64,000 nucleotides of DNA from assembly GCF_965138225.1 (NCBI RefSeq), contig NZ_CBCSAX010000002.1; one strand, 5' to 3'. The notes under the pieces were generated by a model that made no database searches, had not been told where the DNA came from, and was given only the letters and a program-made list of their open reading frames with translations. Shown one piece after another: positions 52,945 to 62,807 of this stretch (the first letter of the stretch is position 1; every line of letters begins with the position of its first letter). This stretch comes from Helicobacter_D ganmani (GTDB lineage: Bacteria; Campylobacterota; Campylobacteria; Campylobacterales; Helicobacteraceae). The translations under genes were made by a program, and so were the position numbers.

Positions 52945-54204
52945 TTACAAGAAAAACTTATAAACAACACTTGTAATTGTCAAAAGTCCCGTGATGAATA
53001 CGAATCCGTCCAATAAGGGATTTTTATATTTTTTGAGTTTTCCTACACTCCAAATTGCGATGATGGGCATTAAAAACAAAATTGCTGCAATGATTGGACC
53101 TCCTAAATCTTCAATGAAGCCCAAAATGCTAGGATTAAGATAAGCAACAAGAATAATTGTAAAATACATAAATAAAGTGCTAAAAATTTTGATACTGCGG
53201 AGATCTGGTGCTTCATTGCCGCTTAGTTTAATGGCTTTTCTTATGATTCCATTCAAGCCCTCAAATGCTCCAAAATAATGTCCAAAAAATGAGCTAACAA
53301 TCGCCAAAAATGCCACAAGTGGTGCGCCTAAAGCAATAATGGGCGTTTGGAATTGATTTGCAAAATAAGAAAGAATTGGAATATTTGCCTCCCTTGCTTG
53401 GGCGAAATCCTCCGCATTGAGACACAAAATACAAGAAAAGACAAAGAACATCACAAAAACAAGCAATAAAATTGCGGTGCGAAAGAGAATTTGATTTGCC
53501 TTTTCTTGTGAGTTATGATAGGTTTTGCGCACGTTAAGTGTGAAGGTGGAAATTGCAGGGGAATGATTGAAAGCAAATACAAGCACAGGCAAAGTAAGCC
53601 AAACAACTTGGATTAGTTCCTCAAAACTTGGTATTTTTTGTAGCGATTCTAGTTTCCAATAGGGAATTAGGTAGAGAGAAAATGCGAAAAGCACTGCACA
53701 CAAAGGATAGACGAGTGCATTACAAGCTTTGGTAATTGTTTCTACTTTGAATACCATTATTGCCATCATCGCACTTACGAGCACAAAAGCAAGTCCAGCA
53801 CGCGCAAGAGGATAAAGCGTCATCGTGTTTGGGTCATAAAGACTAATAAGGTTTAGCTGATGAACGAAAAAACTTGCAAAAGTGTTGGTAATGCCCACTC
53901 CATAGGCAAGACAAATAGGATAAATCGCAAAGAAATAAAGAAGTGTGATAAAAAAACTGATTCCGCGTCCCCAATATTCCTCTGCCGCGTGTGTAATGTC
54001 GTGTTCTGTATTTTTGGATTCATTGACGAAGCGACTAAGTGCGCGGTGTGAGAGCCACACCATAGGAAAGATGAGAAAACTCATTAACACCACAGGATAG
54101 AATCCTCCAGTGCCTGCGCGAATAGGTAAAAACAATATTCCAGCACCTACTGCAGTGCCAAAAAGTGAGAGTGTCCAACGTGTGTCAAAGCGATTCCATT
54201 GCAT
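52945..54204 (-). CDS. sdaC: Serine/threonine transporter of the HAAAP family (SdaC-like)
   Basis: 419 residues with about eleven membrane helices, including FGTAVGAGILFLPIRAGTGG at the start, the substrate-binding unwound helix of this family. It most resembles SdaC-type serine/H+ symporters, such as H. pylori HP0133. The region VFAFNHSPAISTFTLNVR is also typical. L-serine is a preferred carbon source in Campylobacterota. The serine dehydratase gene that often accompanies it is not in this window. Substrate inferred. Confidence 0.82.
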   Translation of the reverse strand: MQWNRFDTRWTLSLFGTAVGAGILFLPIRAGTGGFYPVVLMSFLIFPMVWLSHRALSRFVNESKNTEHDITHAAEEYWGRGISFFITLLYFFAIYPICLAYGVGITNTFASFFVHQLNLISLYDPNTMTLYPLARAGLAFVLVSAMMAIMVFKVETITKACNALVYPLCAVLFAFSLYLIPYWKLESLQKIPSFEELIQVVWLTLPVLVFAFNHSPAISTFTLNVRKTYHNSQEKANQILFRTAILLLVFVMFFVFSCILCLNAEDFAQAREANIPILSYFANQFQTPIIALGAPLVAFLAIVSSFFGHYFGAFEGLNGIIRKAIKLSGNEAPDLRSIKIFSTLFMYFTIILVAYLNPSILGFIEDLGGPIIAAILFLMPIIAIWSVGKLKKYKNPLLDGFVFITGLLTITSVVYKFFL

Positions 54205-54514
54205 TTGAGATTCCTTTTGTTTGAAAATAAAAGTTTATAATGCCAAGCAAAAGAGATTGCTTAAAAATTGGAAATTTTGGGATAATTTTGTATTTATTGG
54301 GAGATGAAACAATTTGTAATACAGAATCTCGCTTTTTAAATTCCATTGTAAAGGTTAATTTATACGGAATTATAGATTGTTGTGAAAGTTGCATTTAGCA
54401 ATTTCTCGCAAGGGCGATAGAATGAAGCTATAAGTATGCGGGTTATGGGTTGCTTCACTGCATTTGTGAGAGAGAGGATAAAGGTTATCCTTGCGAGATT
54501 CTATAAATAAACCC
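54205..54514. other. Intergenic region with a possible rearranged repeat copy
   Basis: This 310-base gap between amtB and the serine transporter gene has no supportable gene. GGTTATGGGTTGCTTCACTGC at 54441-54461 resembles the inner part of the 4073-4190 repeat, and ATTATAGATTG at 54369-54379 matches another inner segment in the opposite sense. The transporter promoter should lie near 54205-54300. Confidence 0.35.
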
Positions 54515-55792
54515 CTATCGGTAGGCAATTTCTCCGTGTAAAGACTGGTCTAAACCATTTTCCTCTTGCACTTCCTCTACACGCAAGAGCACAAAAACAC
54601 TCATTATTTTTAGCACCACAAAACTAACCACAGCCGAAAGCGCAAAGCACGCGATAATTGCGACAATCTGCACGCAGAGCAAACTCCAATCTCCGCCATA
54701 TAGCAAACCCTCACCTGCAGCTTCCTTGCTTACGATTTCATTAACCGAGCTTGTCGCAAAAAGTCCTGTTGCGATTCCACCCCAAATCCCTCCTACTCCG
54801 TGCAATCCGAATGCGTCAAGCGTATCATCATAACCAAACTTAGACTTCATCGCACTAATGGCAAAAAAGCAAATAGGAGAAACAAAAAACCCAATCACGA
54901 TTGCAGAAAATGGTGTTACGAATCCCGCAGAGGGAGTAATCGCCACAAGCCCTGCCACAATCCCTGTAATACTGCCTAGCAAAGTAGGTTTGCCATATTT
55001 CGTCCATTCTATAATCATCCACGAAATCATCGCACCTGCTACTGCAAAGTTTGTTGTCAAAAACGCATTGACTGCGACAGAATTTACACTAAGCGCACTT
55101 CCTGTGTTGAATCCAAGCCAACCAATCCATAAGAAAATCGCGCCGACAAAAGAAAGGGGCAAACTATGCGGGAGAATTCCTTTTTTGAATTTGCGTTTGC
55201 CAAGCATTAAACAGCCTACAAGCCCCGCTACACCTGCTGCAATATGCACTACACCGCCACCTGCAAAATCAAGAGAGCCAATCTTCATAAGCCAACCTCC
55301 ACCCCATACCCAATGCGCCAAAACATCATAAACTAAAGTACTCCAACAAAGGATAAAAATCAGCAACACTCCAAAGCGCATACGTTCTACAAATGAACCC
55401 GTGATAATCGCCGCGCCAATCACAGCAAAAAGCATTTGAAAAAATACAAAAAGATTTTCAGAAACTAAACCAATCGTAGAATCTTGGATATTGCCCAAAA
55501 AAAGATGATTTAGATTTCCAATCAACTGCCCTATATCATCTCCAAACGCAAGAGTATAGCCCAAAATAACCCATTGAATGCAAATTAGCGCAAAAAACAC
55601 CACACAATTTATCATTGTGCTCAAGACATTGCCGCGATTCACCATTCCACCATAAAACATTCCAAGTGCCGGCGTCATCAATAGCACCAACCCCGAACAC
55701 CCTATCAAAAACAAAGTATCCACAGCAGAAACTTCGGAATCTGCACCAAAGACAAAGCCATATAAACCGAAAAATAATAAGATTGCTTTCAT
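54515..55792 (-). CDS. amtB: Ammonium transporter AmtB
   Basis: 425 residues. A signal-like first helix is followed by eleven membrane helices, as in AmtB. AHWVWGGGWL, GGGVVHIAAGVAGL and DAFGLHGVGGIWGG contain the conserved aspartate and the twin histidines of the conduction pore. It takes up ammonium when external levels are low and is gated by PII. The PII gene lies 33 bases upstream in the same operon. Confidence 0.95.
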   Translation of the reverse strand: MKAILLFFGLYGFVFGADSEVSAVDTLFLIGCSGLVLLMTPALGMFYGGMVNRGNVLSTMINCVVFFALICIQWVILGYTLAFGDDIGQLIGNLNHLFLGNIQDSTIGLVSENLFVFFQMLFAVIGAAIITGSFVERMRFGVLLIFILCWSTLVYDVLAHWVWGGGWLMKIGSLDFAGGGVVHIAAGVAGLVGCLMLGKRKFKKGILPHSLPLSFVGAIFLWIGWLGFNTGSALSVNSVAVNAFLTTNFAVAGAMISWMIIEWTKYGKPTLLGSITGIVAGLVAITPSAGFVTPFSAIVIGFFVSPICFFAISAMKSKFGYDDTLDAFGLHGVGGIWGGIATGLFATSSVNEIVSKEAAGEGLLYGGDWSLLCVQIVAIIACFALSAVVSFVVLKIMSVFVLLRVEEVQEENGLDQSLHGEIAYR

Positions 55793-55825
55793 TGTATTCC
55801 TTTCACTGCGTCTTAAGATTGGACA

Positions 55826-56173
55826 TTAAATTGCATCTTCTCCCTCTTGACCTGTGCGAATCCTAATCACATTGCTAACAGGCAAAATAATAATCTTGCC
55901 GTCCCCTGCGCTCCCTGTTTTTAAAGTCGTTTTTGCCACCTCAATAATTGCTTGAAGCAGGCTTTCTTTGGTGATGATTTCTATGCGAATTTTTGGCAAC
56001 AAATCAATCGTCGTTTCATTACCGCGATAGATTTCCGTTTTACCTTTTTGATTTCCTGCACCCATTACATTACTCACAGTCATTCCCTTGATACCTTTTT
56101 GAGCCAAAGAATCTTTCAAAATATTTAGTTTCTCCGAACGCGTAATAATCTCAACTTTGCAAATTTTATTCAT
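55826..56173 (-). CDS. glnK: PII nitrogen-regulatory protein (GlnB/GlnK family)
   Basis: 115 residues, trimeric signal protein that binds ATP, ADP and 2-oxoglutarate. Both PII signatures are visible: the T-loop area TEIYRGNETTIDLLPK and the B-loop GSAGDGKIIILPV. The residue at the position of the uridylylated tyrosine (Y51 in E. coli) is threonine (T54 here), so it cannot be modified there. Its place directly before amtB argues for a GlnK-type role in blocking the ammonium channel. The 250-base AT-rich region upstream holds the promoter. Confidence 0.88.
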   Translation of the reverse strand: MNKICKVEIITRSEKLNILKDSLAQKGIKGMTVSNVMGAGNQKGKTEIYRGNETTIDLLPKIRIEIITKESLLQAIIEVAKTTLKTGSAGDGKIIILPVSNVIRIRTGQEGEDAI

Positions 56174-56426
56174 TCTGTCTCCTTATTTGAAATTCCAAAA
56201 GAAATTTTACAAAATTTAAACTTAAATTTTAAAATTAAATTTAATTTTTAAGTAATAATCTAAATTTTTGCTACAATAAGGAGGCGAGGAATTATTCTTG
56301 CGTAATTTTAGATTGTGTATTTGCATATAGAAAATTTACCTACATTTGCAAATCTATAATGTCGGTTAAAAGCAAAAGATTCTATGGAATTATAAAAAAA
56401 TGTATTTTCTGCTTTTATGTTATAAT

Positions 56427-57638
56427 CTAATCTTTTTCGTCCTCTTCTACGATACCCAAATGTCGTGCAGCAAATCCCAAAGTCGTTCCCTGCACCAATA
56501 CAGACACAAGCACCATAAAAAAGACTATATTAAAAATTAATTGTGATTGTTCCAACTCATACACAAAAGGATAAGTTGCAAGAATAATCGGCACTGCTCC
56601 ACGCAAACCAACCCACGAAATGAATGCTTTTTCATTTTTGTTATATTTGCTGTTTGCCAAAGACACAAATACACTCACAGGACGTGCGACAAACATCAAT
56701 ACCAAAACCAAGCACAAGGCTGGAAGCGCAATTTCTGGGAGCTGCGAAGGAAAAACAAGCAATCCAAGCACCAAAAACACAAGGATTTGCATCATCCACG
56801 CAATCGCGTCGTGGAATGCAATAATATGAGATTTGTAAGGAAAGGCGAATTTGTTTGTTAGAATCCCTGCAATATAAATGCTTAAATAACCATTTCCATT
56901 AAGAGTTATAGAAAGCCCAAAAATCATAAAAAGCCACGCAATGCTAATCAAAGGATAAAGACCGGGTTGAGAAATATTTAATCGCTCACAAATCTTTGGA
57001 AAAATATAACCACAAAGCAAGCCTATCGCTCCTCCAATCGCAAATTGTGCTACAAACTGCACAATCCATTCTGCAACAGAAGTTACATTGTGCATTACGA
57101 TTAATTGCAAGATTGTAATCGTTAAAAAAATTGCCATAGGGTCATTACTGCCGGATTCCAATTCCAAAAGTGGCTTAATATTGTGCTTAAGCCTGATTTG
57201 ATGTGAGCGAAAAATCATAAACACTGCTGCAGCGTCGGTAGAAGAGATGATAGAGCCTAGTAGCAAGGCTTCTAAAATCGTAATATCCAACATCAAGTAA
57301 ATAAAGCAAGCCAAAATCACTGCTGTAATCAAAACCCCAAATGTTGCCAACATTACCCCGCTAACAACCACTGGCTTAATCTGTCCCCAATGCGTATCCA
57401 ATCCCCCGCTATAAAGAATAAAAATCAGTGAAACCGAACCAACCGCTTGTGCTAAAAGTGCATTGTCAAATTTGATTCCAACAATCCCCTCACTTCCTAA
57501 CAGCATTCCTAAAATTAAGAATATAAACAATAGAGGAAATCCAATTTTTTCTGAAACTTTACTCGCATAAACACTAATAAATAGAATAGCTCCAATCGCA
57601 ATGATATAAAGATGTAAATTATTCACAATTTCTGTCAA
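56427..57638 (-). CDS. CPA1-family cation/proton antiporter (NhaP2/CvrA-like, without C-terminal domains)
   Basis: 403 residues with about twelve membrane helices. LYSGGLDTHW, SIISSTDAAAVFMIF and LESGSNDPMAI are the ion-binding motifs of NhaP-type exchangers, with the paired NDP aspartate. Longer relatives carry TrkA-C and CorC-like domains; this one stops after the membrane part, so it may be less regulated. Ion (K+ or Na+) not predictable. Start is a TTG with AAAGGAG upstream. Confidence 0.82.
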   Translation of the reverse strand: MTEIVNNLHLYIIAIGAILFISVYASKVSEKIGFPLLFIFLILGMLLGSEGIVGIKFDNALLAQAVGSVSLIFILYSGGLDTHWGQIKPVVVSGVMLATFGVLITAVILACFIYLMLDITILEALLLGSIISSTDAAAVFMIFRSHQIRLKHNIKPLLELESGSNDPMAIFLTITILQLIVMHNVTSVAEWIVQFVAQFAIGGAIGLLCGYIFPKICERLNISQPGLYPLISIAWLFMIFGLSITLNGNGYLSIYIAGILTNKFAFPYKSHIIAFHDAIAWMMQILVFLVLGLLVFPSQLPEIALPALCLVLVLMFVARPVSVFVSLANSKYNKNEKAFISWVGLRGAVPIILATYPFVYELEQSQLIFNIVFFMVLVSVLVQGTTLGFAARHLGIVEEDEKD

Positions 57639-57658
57639 AATTTCTCCTTTTAAAAATC

Positions 57659-58231
57659 CTAAATTTTGACTCGGGATTGTAAGGCGCGAATAATTGAGAG
57701 CTGGTCAATATTTTCTAAACTCACGCCTGTAGGAATACCTTGTGCAATTTTGGTAAATTGCAATCCCAAATATTCTAATTTATCCTCCAAATACAACATC
57801 ACACTTTCATTGCCCAAAGTTGGGCTAAAAGCAAAAATTATCTCTTTTGTATGATTTTTTTGTATGATTTTCTCTAAATGTTTCAAATCCAATTTCTCAA
57901 GACTTTCTATTACAAAATATTTACCCAAAAACTCTCCACTCTCCTCTAACAAAAAAATCTCTCTAGGATTCGCAACAATGCACAATTCGCCATTATTGCG
58001 CATATTATCACTACAAATAGAGCATAAAAAATCATTGGAGATTCCACCACATTCCTCGCAAATTCGTAGTTGTTGGACACAGCATTCAATATTATGCGCC
58101 AAACTTAACGCGCTAAACTTATCCTCAAATGCCAAAAAATATGCTAAACGCGTAGCAGATTTTCTGCCAATACTTGGAAGTTTCTCTAAAGATTCTACAA
58201 GTTTTGCAAAATTTTCAGGATAAGATTTCAT
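57659..58231 (-). CDS. recR: Recombination protein RecR
   Basis: 190 residues. It acts with RecO in loading RecA on gapped DNA. Motifs: helix-hairpin-helix LEKLPSIGRKSATRLAYF, a four-cysteine zinc finger (C..C..C..C near 57-72) and a Toprim domain with VIESLEKLDLKHLEKI and GIPTGVSLENIDQ. Located three bases after the Kef-type antiporter gene. Confidence 0.94.
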   Translation of the reverse strand: MKSYPENFAKLVESLEKLPSIGRKSATRLAYFLAFEDKFSALSLAHNIECCVQQLRICEECGGISNDFLCSICSDNMRNNGELCIVANPREIFLLEESGEFLGKYFVIESLEKLDLKHLEKIIQKNHTKEIIFAFSPTLGNESVMLYLEDKLEYLGLQFTKIAQGIPTGVSLENIDQLSIIRALQSRVKI

Positions 58232-58234
58232 TGT

Positions 58235-59950
58235 CTATTGGTTCTCCTCTTCCCTATTGATTCCCATTTCTTTAGATTCTTTAATAGCTTCTAAGGCAGA
58301 ATTTGCCAATATTTCTGCAATCTCGCGACTGCCATTAATGACTGCATAAAGTCCAATTCCTCTTAAGTCTGCCTCTATTGTCTCCTCATCGGTTTGGGCA
58401 ATTACTCTTACAAGATGTGAAATATCCATAATATGCCGACAAGCCTTTTCAATTGCTAAAGGAGATTCTACACATAAGATGACAACTTTTGTTTTTTGGA
58501 TTCCAATTTCTCTAAAAATCATTTTATCCGTGATATTGCCATACACAATATTGCAACCCTTTTTGATTCCCTCTTCTACGCGTTCATAATTGGAATCCAC
58601 CACAAGTGTTGTAACATCACAACCACTAAAAAACTCTAATACTTTTTTGCCCAAAGCTCCATATCCGCAAATCACAACTTCATAGGAATGCTCTGTCTGC
58701 GGTTTTTGATTAAGTCCAACCTTGCTACCAATTTTTGCAATCTTAAGCGGAATCCTAAAAATTTTTAGAGCAAATTTAACACACAAATCTAATCTATCCA
58801 AGATAAAAGGTGTCGCAATCATTGAGAAAATTACCATTAAGGTTAAGAATTGATAAATTTCGTTTGGAGTAATAGAAGCGACAAACTCACTTCCAAAAAT
58901 CCCATTCAAAATTCCGCCATCTAATCCTAAATTTAAAATCTTATGTTGGCTAGCAAGCAAGAAAATAGCGAAAGAAAATTCTCCAATTTGCGAGAGAGAA
59001 AGCGCAATGCGCATTGCAACTTCTACCTTTCTTAAGAGGCTTAAAAATGCGAACATAATCAAGGTTTTAATCAGTAACATCAAAGCAACAAGCAAGAGAA
59101 CAACGATAAAATATTTTGCCAAGAAAATTGCATCTACTTGCATACCAATCGTGATAAAAAAAACTCCTAAAAGCAAATCACGAAAATACACTAAAACGCT
59201 TGCTACTTGATGTTTAAAGGGTGAATTAGAGACAAGCATTCCTGCTAAAAATGCTCCAAGCGAGAGAGAGAAGCCAAAGTATTTACTAAGATATGCTGAA
59301 CCTAGCACTATTAAAAACACTGTCCCGACAAAAATTTCATCTGTTTTCATCTTGGCACTTGAGCGCAATACGATACGCGCAAGGAATCTCCCGGGCAACA
59401 TCAAAAGCAATAAAACAATTACCGCAGAAACGCCTGTGCTTAACAGCATTTCACTCATACTTAAATCTTGATTGCTCAAAAGTTTAATCATTAGCAAAAT
59501 GGGAATCACCGCAATATCTTGAAAAACTAAAATGCCTACTGCTGCCATTCCATAAGGAGTTTTGGTTTGATTTGTTTCGTTGAGACTTTTTAAAACGATT
59601 GCCGTAGAGGACAAACTCACCGCACTTGCCAAAATAATAGAAGTGTCAAGATTGAATCCTATCAGATAATGACAAATAGCATAAAATACGGCTATGGAGA
59701 TTCCAATTTGCAACCCGCCAAAGAGCAAAACCTCTTGCTTCATCTGTGTGATTTTTTTGAAGCTAAAATCAAGTCCTATCATAAACATCAAAAATACGAT
59801 TCCAAGCTCCGCAGCTTCGTTTAAATCCACAGAATCCTCAACGCGAAATCCAAAAATATAAGCCGTCAGTGTTCCTGTAACAATGTAGCCAATAATTGCG
59901 GGAATTTTGAGTTTATTTAAAATAATTCCAGAAACTACTGCCATAGCCAA
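58235..59950 (-). CDS. Kef-type K+/H+ antiporter with TrkA-N domain
   Basis: 571 residues from a TTG at 59950. About twelve membrane helices of the CPA2 family (FLMFMIGLDFSFKK, SLSSTAIVLKSL) are followed by a TrkA-N nucleotide-binding domain (VVICGYGALGKKVLEFF). The first helix would be cut short from this start. The frame extends upstream to an ATA at 59980 that has GAGG six bases before it and would add DNLLIIICVL, completing the helix. Neither codon is ideal. It likely exports potassium under stress. Co-transcribed with recR. Confidence 0.82.
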   Translation of the reverse strand: MAMAVVSGIILNKLKIPAIIGYIVTGTLTAYIFGFRVEDSVDLNEAAELGIVFLMFMIGLDFSFKKITQMKQEVLLFGGLQIGISIAVFYAICHYLIGFNLDTSIILASAVSLSSTAIVLKSLNETNQTKTPYGMAAVGILVFQDIAVIPILLMIKLLSNQDLSMSEMLLSTGVSAVIVLLLLMLPGRFLARIVLRSSAKMKTDEIFVGTVFLIVLGSAYLSKYFGFSLSLGAFLAGMLVSNSPFKHQVASVLVYFRDLLLGVFFITIGMQVDAIFLAKYFIVVLLLVALMLLIKTLIMFAFLSLLRKVEVAMRIALSLSQIGEFSFAIFLLASQHKILNLGLDGGILNGIFGSEFVASITPNEIYQFLTLMVIFSMIATPFILDRLDLCVKFALKIFRIPLKIAKIGSKVGLNQKPQTEHSYEVVICGYGALGKKVLEFFSGCDVTTLVVDSNYERVEEGIKKGCNIVYGNITDKMIFREIGIQKTKVVILCVESPLAIEKACRHIMDISHLVRVIAQTDEETIEADLRGIGLYAVINGSREIAEILANSALEAIKESKEMGINREEENQ

Positions 59951-60071
59951 AACACAGATAATAATAAGTAAGTTGTCTATTTCACACCTCTAAAAATAAA
60001 ATTTTGAAATTATATATAAAATTTATTAATTTTTAAAAATTCACTTCAAATCTTTTGTAATTTTATTTTTT

Positions 60072-60072
60072 N
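60072..60072. other. Ambiguous base (N)
   Basis: The only undetermined base in the window. It follows a T-rich run and precedes a perfect hairpin, GATTCTAT-TTTC-ATAGAATC (60073-60092), which probably disturbed sequencing or assembly. It lies in non-coding DNA. Confidence 0.95.
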
Positions 60073-60092
60073 GATTCTATTTTCATAGAATC

Positions 60093-60228
60093 TTAATGAG
60101 CAAGGTTTCACATTATAAATTGCTTCAGCGTTTCCTAATAACTTGGTTTGTTAATCGTCCTTGCGAGAAAAGTCTTGGCTTTTCATTGTGTAGCTGTGAA
60201 ATCCTCATTAGCGAGATTAAACTTTTGC
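60093..60228. repeat. Possible degraded inverted-repeat element
   Basis: TTAATGAGCAAGGTTTCACA at the left is partly matched in reverse by TGTGAAATCCTCATTAGCGA and GATTAA at the right. The inner ATTGCTTCAGCG recalls the ATTGCTTCGTCGCG of the 4073-4190 repeat. It is weaker than the other two copies and could be unrelated. Confidence 0.3.
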
Positions 60229-60915
60229 TTTTAAAAACTCTTGATACAAAGTCTCTAGTTTCTTGCGAGATTCTATAAATTCTATATTTTTGGGTGCGAC
60301 AGATTCTAACAATTCCAAACGCTTTTGCAGATAATTAAAAAGCTGATATTGAATGTCTGGAATCTTATTTAAGTCATCGCTCATTCCTTTGATAATCGTC
60401 TTTGCAGGGATTCCAACTGCTGTGGAATTAGGAGGAACAGGACGAATCACAACAGAATTTGCCCCAATTTTTGAATGTGCCCCTACGACGATATTTCCTA
60501 GCACCTTAGCTCCCGCTCCAATAATCACAAAATCTTCAATCGTGGGGTGTCGCTTAGTGCGTTCCAAACTCACTCCCCCAAGGCTTACGCCTTGATAAAT
60601 CACGACTTCATTGCCTACTTCTGCCGTCTCACCAATCACTACGCCGTGCCCGTGGTCAATAAACACTCTATGTCCAATTTTACACGCAGGGTGAATATCC
60701 ACATTTGTAAGCCATTGCGTGATTCCCATAAAGATTCTTGCTACAACTTTAAAGCCCTGATGATAAAGTTTGTGTGCAATTCTATAATGCACCAAAGCAA
60801 TTAATCCGGGATAATTAAAAAACAATTCAATTTTAGAATTAATTGCGGGGTCTTTTTCTAAAATCACTGCAAAATCTTCTTTGATAGTGCCAAAAAGTGT
60901 AGTGGCATAACTCAA
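60217..60915 (-). CDS. cysE: Serine acetyltransferase
   Basis: 232 residues. It acetylates serine to O-acetylserine, the substrate of CysK (38584-39504). The left-handed beta-helix segment shows the hexapeptide pattern with the catalytic DHGHGVVIGETAEVG, YQGVSLGG and TKRHPTIEDFVIIGAGAKVLG. Start is TTG, overlapping the speA stop (TTGA) with GGGAG upstream. Slightly shorter N-terminal helical domain than in enteric bacteria. Confidence 0.94.
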   Translation of the reverse strand: MSYATTLFGTIKEDFAVILEKDPAINSKIELFFNYPGLIALVHYRIAHKLYHQGFKVVARIFMGITQWLTNVDIHPACKIGHRVFIDHGHGVVIGETAEVGNEVVIYQGVSLGGVSLERTKRHPTIEDFVIIGAGAKVLGNIVVGAHSKIGANSVVIRPVPPNSTAVGIPAKTIIKGMSDDLNKIPDIQYQLFNYLQKRLELLESVAPKNIEFIESRKKLETLYQEFLKAKV

Positions 60916-62768
60916 GATTTTTCTCCCTCACTCTTAAATACTGTTCTTAAATAGCCATTTTCACTAAGCATTACATAAAGCTGCCCCAAAACTTCCTTTT
61001 TGGCGTCTTCTGCAATCTCTTTGCTCTCTTCTAGTCGCTGCTTAAGGCAACGTTCAATCTCTTTGGTATCATAATCCAAATCCTCTAACACATCTAGGAT
61101 TGTTTGTGATTCTAGTAGATTTTCAATCTTATATCCACCTTCTTCCTCGTCAAAAACGACGCTAAATTCTGTGGGGTGCGTGAAGAGATTATGACGCATT
61201 CCTAACACTTCTTGATATGCGCCCACCAAAAAGAATCCCAAGAAATATTCCTCTTCATTGACATCAATATCGTGTAAGAATAAGGGAGTATTTTTGTCAA
61301 ATGCCACTTCTCCGTCGCTATCACAAGTAATATCCCAAAGGCTTGCAGAACGCGTAGGGCGACGATTCAACCTATCTAATGGCATTACAGGGAATTTCTG
61401 TGCCAATCCCCAATAATCAGGCAAACTTTGAAAAAAGCTACAATTCAGCAAGTATCTTTCTTGCACTTGCTCTTGAATCCGAATAATATCACTATGGTTT
61501 TTGTGTTTTAGAATCTTAATTACCTTTTTGATAATCAAATGCACAAGCACTTCGGTATTGCTTCTATCTTGCAAATCAATATAACCCAAATCAAAAAGTG
61601 TTAGCAAAGATTCCATATGCTCTAAGCTATCGTGCAGATATTCTATTGCGTAACGCTCATTAATCGTATTGTATAAGTCAAAAAGCTCCTCTATCAAAGG
61701 GGGATTTTTTTCCTTTAAGCGCAACGCCTTTTCATCATATTCTTGAGAAAATAGCTCCAAAACAGGCGCAATCAACACCGCGTGGCTAGCGGAAACATAG
61801 CGTCCAGATTCTATGAAAATATTTGGCTCGGGTTCTTTTTTGTTTTTGGCAATTTCTTTGAGAGTAAAAACAACATCTCCGCTAAATTCTGCAAGTGTAT
61901 AGTTGCGATTCTGCTGATTTTCGTGCTGTGCATATTCCACCGCAAGCCCACCGCCAATATTGACATTATTAAGATTCTTTGCTCCCATTTTGCGCAACTC
62001 TGCGTAAATGTTCCCTGCTTCTCTTAGGGCTTTTTTGAGCGGAGAAATATCACTGATTTGACTACCAATATGAAAATGAATCATCGTAAATTTGTTTAGT
62101 AAATCGTTTTTGCGTAGTAACGCAATTGCTTCTACAAGCTCACTTGCAGTCAAACCAAACTTGGAATTAATCCCTCCACTTTTTGCCCAGATTCCGATTC
62201 CTGTGCTATGCAAGCGGATTCTAAGCCCGATTTTTGGATAAGGCTTACCGAGCGTTTTTGCAACCTCAATAATCGTCTCAAGCTCGTTTAATCCCTCAAT
62301 CGTCAAAGTAATATCGTGTCCCATTTTCGCAGCAATAAAGCCTAAGGAAATCATTTCTTTATCTTTAAAGCCATTCACCGTAATAGGTGCATTCTCATTC
62401 GTATAAGCCATAGCGACAATTAGCTCTGATTTACTTCCTGCTTCTAAACCATAGCAGCGATGCGTTGTGTTTTCCATAAGGGGCAGGATAAAATTAGGAT
62501 AATGATTGACTTTTATAGGAAAAACTGCTTTAAATTTGCCCTTGTAATGATATTCTTTAATAGCACTCTCAAAGCTTGTAAAAATTTTTTCTACTTGTTT
62601 TTTCATCAAATGGGGAAAGCGCACCAAAAGCGGACCACGATAACCATCTTCTCGCACTTGCTTAACAATATTAATCAATGCAGGCTTATTTTGATGATTG
62701 ACTTTTACTTGCCCATCTTCAATAATAAAATCATCTTTTCCCCAATATTCAATCCCATAATCTACCAT
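60912..62768 (-). CDS. speA: Biosynthetic arginine decarboxylase
   Basis: 618 residues, the usual SpeA length. It converts arginine to agmatine with PLP and magnesium, the first step of polyamine synthesis. The PLP lysine lies in FPIKVNHYPN. The glycine-rich phosphate motif is NIGGGLAVEY, and the substrate-binding end is CDSDGE...HDIDVNEEEYFLGFFLVGAYQ. Coupled to cysE by overlap. The next polyamine enzymes are not in the window. Confidence 0.95.
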   Translation of the reverse strand: MVDYGIEYWGKDDFIIEDGQVKVNHQNKPALINIVKQVREDGYRGPLLVRFPHLMKKQVEKIFTSFESAIKEYHYKGKFKAVFPIKVNHYPNFILPLMENTTHRCYGLEAGSKSELIVAMAYTNENAPITVNGFKDKEMISLGFIAAKMGHDITLTIEGLNELETIIEVAKTLGKPYPKIGLRIRLHSTGIGIWAKSGGINSKFGLTASELVEAIALLRKNDLLNKFTMIHFHIGSQISDISPLKKALREAGNIYAELRKMGAKNLNNVNIGGGLAVEYAQHENQQNRNYTLAEFSGDVVFTLKEIAKNKKEPEPNIFIESGRYVSASHAVLIAPVLELFSQEYDEKALRLKEKNPPLIEELFDLYNTINERYAIEYLHDSLEHMESLLTLFDLGYIDLQDRSNTEVLVHLIIKKVIKILKHKNHSDIIRIQEQVQERYLLNCSFFQSLPDYWGLAQKFPVMPLDRLNRRPTRSASLWDITCDSDGEVAFDKNTPLFLHDIDVNEEEYFLGFFLVGAYQEVLGMRHNLFTHPTEFSVVFDEEEGGYKIENLLESQTILDVLEDLDYDTKEIERCLKQRLEESKEIAEDAKKEVLGQLYVMLSENGYLRTVFKSEGEKS

Positions 62769-62807
62769 TTATCAACCTTTATTGCGCTTGATTTTACTTT
62801 AACCTGC

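Noticed and set aside
54858..55331. 157-codon open frame antisense to amtB
   Set aside because: It lies wholly inside amtB on the other strand, has a proline/isoleucine-rich composition typical of antisense frames and matches no family I know.
60073..60092. Hairpin GATTCTAT-TTTC-ATAGAATC as a terminator
   Set aside because: No T-run follows on either strand and no gene ends next to it.
60096..60278. 60-codon open frame after the ambiguous base
   Set aside because: No ribosome binding site, overlaps cysE on the opposite strand, and lies in a repeat-like region.
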